DNA of 17,262 nucleotides from Alphaproteobacteria bacterium. GTDB lineage: Bacteria; Pseudomonadota; Alphaproteobacteria; Rs-D84. Location: positions 1-17,262 of the forward strand of contig WRIM01000004.1 of NCBI GenBank assembly GCA_009782725.1, written 5' to 3'. Under the pieces are notes generated by a model that was given only the letters and a program-made list of their open reading frames with translations, ran no database searches and had not been told where the DNA came from. Shown here piece by piece: positions 13,440 through 17,262 of the stretch. The translations under genes and the position numbers were made by a program. Numbering within the stretch: position 1 is the stretch's first letter; the number at the start of each line of letters is the position of its first letter.

Positions 13440-14682
13440 TTGGCGCTCCTTGGCTTTTTGTTCGGACTGATTTCCACCCGGATTTTATTATCTTGTCGAA
13501 TTCGGCGGAGACTATGTTTGCGCCCTGCGCGATATTGCCGGTTTTGCGAAGGTTAAGGTTGGTAAAACGCGGCGGAGAATTCGACGGAAAATTCCAGTTG
13601 CCCAGTTTCAGCGGTCCAGAGCCGTATCCTGATAAAAGCTCGCTTGATATCGTCATGCCGTATCCTTCGGAAAAGCGAAGCTCTATGGCAGATATAAAAG
13701 GCACGGATACGGAATAAGCGGTGACGCCCGCAAACCCGGTCACCGTCCGCGCGTAAGAAGACCGCAATGTAAGGTTTCGCCCGACGTGAAGCGCGTCTGT
13801 GACGCTTGCGCGGTCTGCGATTATGGATCCATTCGTCGACCAATTCGCGGTGCCCCCCGTGCCCGTGAGTATTTTGGATTCTATCGTTCTGAATCCGGCG
13901 ACGTCTTGTGTTGCGCGAATGCTGGAGAAAGTTGATTCGGACGGGTCGATATTCGCGCCCCCCGGGAAATCTGCCAATTCCGCGGAAAAGGCAAGCGCAT
14001 CCGTAAACCATGTGCCGACCATTTTCGAATCAAGCGTCGCGGCGGCGGCGATATCGATGTCCTTGATGCTGTGTCGGGACATCCATAAATCCCGCTCCAT
14101 AGTATTAAGGCGATTGTCGTCCAAATGCATTCGATGAAGATAGAATTCCGAATCGTCGTTTGAAATCGTAATCGATACCCGATAAATCAAATCGCCGGGT
14201 TGAAAGGTTTCCGATTCCACGCTCCAATTTCCGGTTGGGGAAAAGGCCGTGCCAAAGTCATCTACAATCGCGCTGTTGTTCCCAAGATTTCGCGCAACCT
14301 TGGCGGTGCGAATTCCCGGCATATTGTTGAACAAAAGATACGAATCAATCGTCGTGCCGCCGCGATGCCGATACTTGTCGATAAACGCGGCGTATGGAAT
14401 CGATGCTTTGGCATTTGTTGTTTTCTTTGGGTCAAGGCCGGCGATTATAAACATTTCCGCGCGGTCAAGGTCGATTTCGGCGTATGCCGGCCAATCGGCT
14501 TGGTTTTTGCGAACGTATCCGGATATCTTATCCGCCCAAGACGATATCTCGCGCGCGGTTGTGACGTCGTTGATTTCCCGGCTTGTCTCTGCGATTCTGT
14601 TGTATACAAAAGGCGTCATAGCGGCGACAAGGCCAATGGCCAGCAATGTTTCAAGAAGATTCGAACCACGTTGTTCTAACAT
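13432..14682 (-). CDS. PilV-like type IV pilin protein (second of three)
   Basis: This is a 416-residue protein from the ATG at 14682, preceded by AGAGGGC. This start gives a correct short prepilin leader, MLEQRG, then SNLLE with Glu at +5 and the helix TLLAIGLVAAMTPFVYNRI. The longer in-frame extension upstream would bury the leader and overlaps the first pilin gene. The middle and C-terminal parts are rich in beta strands and glycine/serine (for example ILTGTGGTANWSTNGSIIAD, ALHVGRNLTLRSSYA), as in receptor-binding fibres. They diverge strongly from the two neighbours, as expected for variable tip domains. It overlaps the first gene by 7 bases and the third by 8, so all three are very likely co-translated. 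Confidence 0.77.
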   Translation of the reverse strand: MLEQRGSNLLETLLAIGLVAAMTPFVYNRIAETSREINDVTTAREISSWADKISGYVRKNQADWPAYAEIDLDRAEMFIIAGLDPKKTTNAKASIPYAAFIDKYRHRGGTTIDSYLLFNNMPGIRTAKVARNLGNNSAIVDDFGTAFSPTGNWSVESETFQPGDLIYRVSITISNDDSEFYLHRMHLDDNRLNTMERDLWMSRHSIKDIDIAAAATLDSKMVGTWFTDALAFSAELADFPGGANIDPSESTFSSIRATQDVAGFRTIESKILTGTGGTANWSTNGSIIADRASVTDALHVGRNLTLRSSYARTVTGFAGVTAYSVSVPFISAIELRFSEGYGMTISSELLSGYGSGPLKLGNWNFPSNSPPRFTNLNLRKTGNIAQGANIVSAEFDKIIKSGWKSVRTKSQGAPSE

Positions 14683-16094
14683 CCGCTTTTGCCCTCTAAT
14701 AAACATTTTTTCAAATCGATTCTTCGTTCTAATCTCTGCCAAAATACGTATCTGCATACGATATTTTGGGAAAGCGATTTCGAATTGTATGTATAAGACG
14801 CGCCCAAATTCCCAATAATATTTCTGCATCCGGTTGTCGCGCCGGACGCGTCGTCTATGCTTGATATTATCAATATGCCGTCGTTATTGATGTCGGCGAT
14901 TTCCGCATCCGGCAACACGGTTACCCCCGAAAGCCGTATGTCGATGATTACCGGGCCCGTGCCGCCCGCAAGCAATGCCGAAGAAGTCTGGTCGCGCAGC
15001 GTTAAATTTGTCGCCGCGATGTAATCAGCCTCTATCCCGCTTTTGGCAGAGTATGTGAATTCGTATTCGTCTATAAATACGTCTTGGCCGCGGGCGGCGT
15101 TTATAAACCCGCTGACCTCTAATCGTTCTGTATCAAGCGTTACGTTTTCCAAAACCGCGTTTTCGCGTATATCCCAAACAAGAGGGCCCGCGAACGCGGT
15201 GCGTCCGGCCGCCATGGTAAAGTCGTAAACAGACAGCGTGTCTGTGTTAAGATTTGGAGGCTCGCCATATTTCGCAATTGTCGGCGTGGAAAGATTTTTA
15301 ACGTTCAGCACGCCTTTGGTCACGTTCAGCGATTCGTTAAAAGTCGCGCGGCGTATATTCAATTCGCCGAATCTGTTTCGCATTTTTCGGCCGTCTTCTA
15401 TTCCGGACAAAACAAAGTCGCCCGCAAGCACGTTTTTAAAGTTTCCTTCGCGCGCGGCTATATTATTCGCGGCGCGAATGTCGTATCCCCCCATATTCAA
15501 ATCCGTATGGAATTTATTGTCGTTGATATTGCGGGCGCGCCGCGCAAGCATTTCGGAAAATTCGGACGCCCCCGACGCGCGGACGTAAATCGCGTTTTGA
15601 TTCGGCTTCCAGCCGAATGCGTCGGGCTCTAAAACCCACCCAGCCGTCGCGCCCCGCAATACTTTGTCTTCCGCATCGAATTCGGATGCCCAGAATCCAA
15701 TCCGCACGCTTAATTCCGCGCGGGCGGCATGCGACATTTTGCCGGGCGCGATCGCAATGAACGCAATCGCCTCTTCTTCGTTTTTTATCGTAACCATGGA
15801 TATATTTTGTTCGAACGGGGTTCGCGCAACAAACCCAAGCGGCAGCCCATAAGGCTCCAATGCGTCCACGAATTTATCGTGTTCGAATAACGCGACGCCG
15901 TACGGCAATTGGTCCGAATTATCGCGGATGTATTCGGATGCGGCGCGCGACGCCGATTCAATCTGGGCCGTGGTAGCGGCCATTTTCGCAGATAATTCCG
16001 CGCCCGACATTTTTCGGACAAGAAAAGGCATAAAGGCGATTATTATGGAAAGCGCCAGCAGGGCCTGTAACAAAAAATTCCCACGCTGTGTCAA
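14676..16094 (-). CDS. PilV/shufflon-like type IV pilin protein (first of three), Gln at +5
   Basis: This is a 472-residue protein with a TTG start at 16094, chosen because a perfect AGGAGG lies 8 bases upstream. An ATG nearer the site is in another frame. The leader MTQRG is followed by NFLLQ and the helix ALLALSIIIAFMPFLV, so position +5 after the cleavage site is Gln instead of the usual Glu. Lack of Glu5 is known in some minor (pseudo)pilins that sit at the tip. The stretch TDLNMGGYDIRAANNIAARE at about residues 197-216 aligns in both sequence and position with the third protein. The C-terminus contains three cysteines (TGCRN, IVCRY, KKCLL) and a final Cys, so disulfides are possible. It is the first gene of the operon, behind a good promoter. 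Confidence 0.78.
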   Translation of the reverse strand: MTQRGNFLLQALLALSIIIAFMPFLVRKMSGAELSAKMAATTAQIESASRAASEYIRDNSDQLPYGVALFEHDKFVDALEPYGLPLGFVARTPFEQNISMVTIKNEEEAIAFIAIAPGKMSHAARAELSVRIGFWASEFDAEDKVLRGATAGWVLEPDAFGWKPNQNAIYVRASGASEFSEMLARRARNINDNKFHTDLNMGGYDIRAANNIAAREGNFKNVLAGDFVLSGIEDGRKMRNRFGELNIRRATFNESLNVTKGVLNVKNLSTPTIAKYGEPPNLNTDTLSVYDFTMAAGRTAFAGPLVWDIRENAVLENVTLDTERLEVSGFINAARGQDVFIDEYEFTYSAKSGIEADYIAATNLTLRDQTSSALLAGGTGPVIIDIRLSGVTVLPDAEIADINNDGILIISSIDDASGATTGCRNIIGNLGASYTYNSKSLSQNIVCRYVFWQRLERRIDLKKCLLEGKSGC

Positions 16095-16117
16095 AAGACA
16101 TCCCTCCTACAAGCCGA

Positions 16118-16146
16118 ATATTAGTCAAATAAAAAAAATATTGCAA
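16118..16146 (-). promoter_or_regulatory. Promoter of the pilin operon
   Basis: On the minus strand, TTGCAA (16146 to 16141), a 17-base spacer and TAATAT (16123 to 16118). The start is predicted about 7 bases further on, followed by AGGAGG and the TTG start codon. Confidence 0.6.
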
Positions 16147-16169
16147 TCGGTTTTGACATGGGTTATATT
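16141..16169 (+). promoter_or_regulatory. Divergent promoter toward the DUF4167 gene, sharing the -35 box
   Basis: TTGCAA (16141-16146), a 17-base spacer and TATATT (16164-16169). The -35 hexamer is a palindrome and is the same one used by the minus-strand promoter. A TTGACA at 16153-16158 has no good -10 box at 16-18 bases. The leader to the ATG at 16289 would be about 113 bases. Confidence 0.5.
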
Positions 16170-16235
16170 GATATCGTTCAAACATAAATAATGAACCTGC
16201 TTCCTATGCTTTATGACTTATTTTACGACCGTACG

Positions 16236-16268
16236 GTTGTTAGTTGTTAGCTGTTAGTTGTTAGTTAG
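16236..16268. repeat. Heptamer array in the DUF4167 gene leader
   Basis: Four 7-bp units of GTTGTTA/GTTAGTT type with one variant (GTTAGCT). It directly precedes AAAAAC-GGA-GTTTTT (16269-16283), a small palindrome whose centre carries the ribosome-binding GGAG. No inverted partner array was found. Confidence 0.75.
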
Positions 16269-16288
16269 AAAAACGGAGTTTTTCAATC

Positions 16289-16576
16289 ATGCAATACAAA
16301 AAAAATCAAATGTCGGTCGGGCTGATGATTCAGCGGTGCCACCGTTGGCGCCAAAAGCGCAAGCAATACCTTGACCAGGCGCGCCAAACCCAAGACGAGA
16401 TCGAACGCGAACGCTTGCTTCAACAGGCCGAGCATTACGGCCGCATAGTCAGCGACGAGCAAGGCAAAATCGACACGACCCGCGGCCCTGTAAAGGGCGA
16501 GCAATGCCCGATATCGGACGACGACAAAGAAGACGATGAAGACGAATCCTTTCCGGATTTTCTGAAACAGCTTTAA
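16289..16576 (+). CDS. Short DUF4167-type protein
   Basis: This is a 95-residue protein. The central part (RQKRKQYLDQARQTQDEIER, then ERLLQQAEHYGRIVSD, about residues 21-56) matches the pattern of the DUF4167 domain, where a basic stretch precedes a helical hairpin ending in a QHAEHYxR-like motif. Longer family members have extended low-complexity tails. Here the tail is a short acidic run (DDDKEDDEDE) ending in FPDFLKQL, similar in kind to the end of DUF4167 proteins. The basic front half suggests nucleic-acid contact, but function is not established. Start at 16289 with ACGGAG 10 bases upstream. It stands alone, followed by the 151-bp repeat element. Confidence 0.7.
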   Translation: MQYKKNQMSVGLMIQRCHRWRQKRKQYLDQARQTQDEIERERLLQQAEHYGRIVSDEQGKIDTTRGPVKGEQCPISDDDKEDDEDESFPDFLKQL

Positions 16577-16578
16577 TA

Positions 16579-16729
16579 CAAGTAGTAAGTAGTAAGTATT
16601 AAGTAGTAAATAATGTGTCGGCTACGCCGACAGCCTGATACAATGGATTCCCGCCTACGCGGGAATGACGGTTCATTCTATAACTTACTACTTACTACTT
16701 ACTACTTAATACTTAATACTTACTACTTG
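16579..16729. repeat. 151-bp element with 30-bp inverted heptamer arms and REP-like hairpins
   Basis: The left arm (16579-16608, AGTAAGT-type units) and right arm (16700-16729) are reverse complements at 29 of 30 positions. The right array continues outward on the left side from about 16682. The interior holds a 7-bp stem hairpin at 16616-16632 and an 8-bp stem hairpin at 16647-16666 (ATTCCCGC/GCGGGAAT). The latter resembles the dispersed palindromes with ATTCCC...GGGAAT ends known in many bacteria. It may also act as the terminator region of the DUF4167 gene. Confidence 0.82.
16647..16666. repeat. REP/dRS3-like palindrome
   Basis: ATTCCCGC (16647-16654), a CTAC loop and GCGGGAAT (16659-16666), within the context TGGATTCCCG...CGGGAATGAC. 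It resembles ATTCCC-N8-GGGAAT repeats such as neisserial dRS3. Only one copy is seen in the window. Confidence 0.65.
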
Positions 16730-16755
16730 ATACTTGCTAATTCCCAGTCTATACT
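16727..16755 (+). promoter_or_regulatory. lptF promoter, -35 box at the edge of a repeat arm, leaderless geometry
   Basis: TTGATA (16727-16732), a 17-base spacer and TATACT (16750-16755). The next six bases lead to the ATG at 16762, so the predicted start is the A of the start codon. The first three bases of the -35 box belong to the inverted arm of the 151-bp element. Confidence 0.65.
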
Positions 16756-16761
16756 GTCCCC

Positions 16762-17262
16762 ATGCAAATATTAAACCGCTATTTCATGCGTCAATTGACG
16801 GCATTTTTCATAATGCTGTTGCTTGTTTTATCCGGGCTTGCATGGATGACGCAGATTCTGTCTCTGTTAAAATTCCTTATACAATACGGCGTGGATTTGT
16901 GGGCTTTTACGGGGCTTACCATTTTAACATTGCCGTTCGTGATATCCGTCATCATACCTTTTGTTTTATTCATCACGGTTATGTTCATATACAACCGGAT
17001 GATTTCCGACCGCGAGGTGACAGTTATGGCGTCCGCGGGCCTGTCGCCTATTCAATTGGCGTGGCCCGCGATAAAGCTTGCCGGGATATTGGCGGCGCTT
17101 CATCTTGTTTTGAATATATGGATAGTGCCCGCCGCCCAGGTAAAATTCGACAACACGCAGTGGGAGATGCGATACGGCCTTGCCCATCTTAGAATCCAAG
17201 AATCCGCGTTTATCCAGATGACGCGCGGACTTGTCGTGTTTGTGGAAAAGGTCAGCGGGTTC
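16762..17262 (+). CDS. lptF: LptF, lipopolysaccharide export permease (5' part)
   Basis: This is the first 167 residues of a YjgP/YjgQ-family permease, running off the window. It begins MQILNRYFMRQLTAFFIMLL and shows three hydrophobic helices (about residues 9-30, 40-60 and 62-80), then the conserved cytoplasmic coupling region FIYNRMISDREVTVMASAGL with SPIQLAWPA, and the start of the periplasmic jellyroll domain (IVPAAQVKFDN...). LptF pairs with LptG and the ATPase LptB to extract LPS for transport to the outer membrane. No ribosome-binding site is present before the ATG at 16762, consistent with a leaderless transcript. The lptG gene would be expected next, outside the window. Confidence 0.92.
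   Translation, partial: MQILNRYFMRQLTAFFIMLLLVLSGLAWMTQILSLLKFLIQYGVDLWAFTGLTILTLPFVISVIIPFVLFITVMFIYNRMISDREVTVMASAGLSPIQLAWPAIKLAGILAALHLVLNIWIVPAAQVKFDNTQWEMRYGLAHLRIQESAFIQMTRGLVVFVEKVSGF

Noticed and set aside
12147..16094. An active shufflon (invertible C-terminal segments)
   Set aside because: No repeated inverted recombination sites of the R64 sfx type and no recombinase gene were seen. Only the protein-level resemblance to PilV is supported.
16153..16158. TTGACA as the -35 box of the DUF4167 promoter
   Set aside because: No acceptable -10 hexamer lies 16-18 bases downstream. The TTGCAA/TATATT pair 17 bases apart fits better.
16192..16251. A 19-codon open frame in the leader of the DUF4167 gene as a regulatory leader peptide
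   Set aside because: It has no ribosome-binding site, its last codons fall in the heptamer array, and it has no codon run suggesting attenuation. Chance is the simplest explanation.
5252..16738. Repeat arrays as CRISPR
   Set aside because: The repeats are contiguous 7-bp units without unique spacers of regular length, and no cas genes are present.

Overview
This window comes from a Gram-negative bacterium, most likely an alphaproteobacterium of an uncultured, possibly host-associated lineage. The evidence is a DUF4167-type protein (a family typical of Alphaproteobacteria), an alphaproteobacterial-looking RpoH, an MJ0042-type zinc-ribbon protein, an outer-membrane porin, YfgM and BamB-like envelope proteins, and LptF. 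Genes are tightly packed and often overlap by 1-8 bases. The standard code is used, with ATG, GTG and TTG starts. No tRNA, rRNA, CRISPR array, transposase or integrase gene was seen.

Layout. 1-2471 (minus): a MacA-like efflux adaptor, a membrane PH-domain protein and a secreted protein cut by the window edge. 2577-3113 (plus): an Idi-like Nudix hydrolase whose stop codon abuts that of a convergent TolC-family outer-membrane channel (3114-4457, minus). 4520-5985 (minus): a YfgM-like protein and a short BamB-like lipoprotein, closed by a hairpin terminator. 6180-9293 (plus): rpoH, a porin-like beta-barrel and a membrane-anchored TPR protein, closed by a bidirectional terminator at about 9292-9322. 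9321-16094 (minus): a long array of overlapping or closely spaced genes. It starts with three tandem type IV pilin-like proteins resembling PilV/shufflon pilus-tip proteins, then a zinc-ribbon membrane protein, a secreted protein of unknown function and two rRNA pseudouridine synthases. 16289-17262 (plus): a short DUF4167 protein and the 5' part of lptF.

The most unusual feature is a set of degenerate tandem repeats that always have a 7-bp unit, although the unit sequence differs from place to place. They sit at gene boundaries, in leaders, and inside coding sequences. Two of them (7069-7189 and 11502-11625) look like copies of one ~121-124 bp element: 26-bp inverted heptamer arms flank a ~70-nt middle that carries the ribosome-binding site and start codon of the downstream gene. 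One arm encodes the hydrophobic core of that gene's signal peptide, and the other touches the stop codon of the upstream gene. A third, solo arm (25/26 identical) encodes the signal peptide of the BamB-like lipoprotein. A related 151-bp element with 30-bp inverted arms lies between the DUF4167 gene and lptF and contributes the lptF -35 box. Two more arrays lie inside the RluA-family pseudouridine synthase gene.

Promoter geometry is also notable. rpoH and lptF both have a -10 box placed so that transcription should start at the A of the start codon, suggesting leaderless mRNAs. The pilin operon and the DUF4167 gene appear to share one palindromic -35 box, with a -10 box 17 bp away on each side. 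The palette of genes is mainly envelope biogenesis and transport, surface appendages, stress control and ribosome modification.
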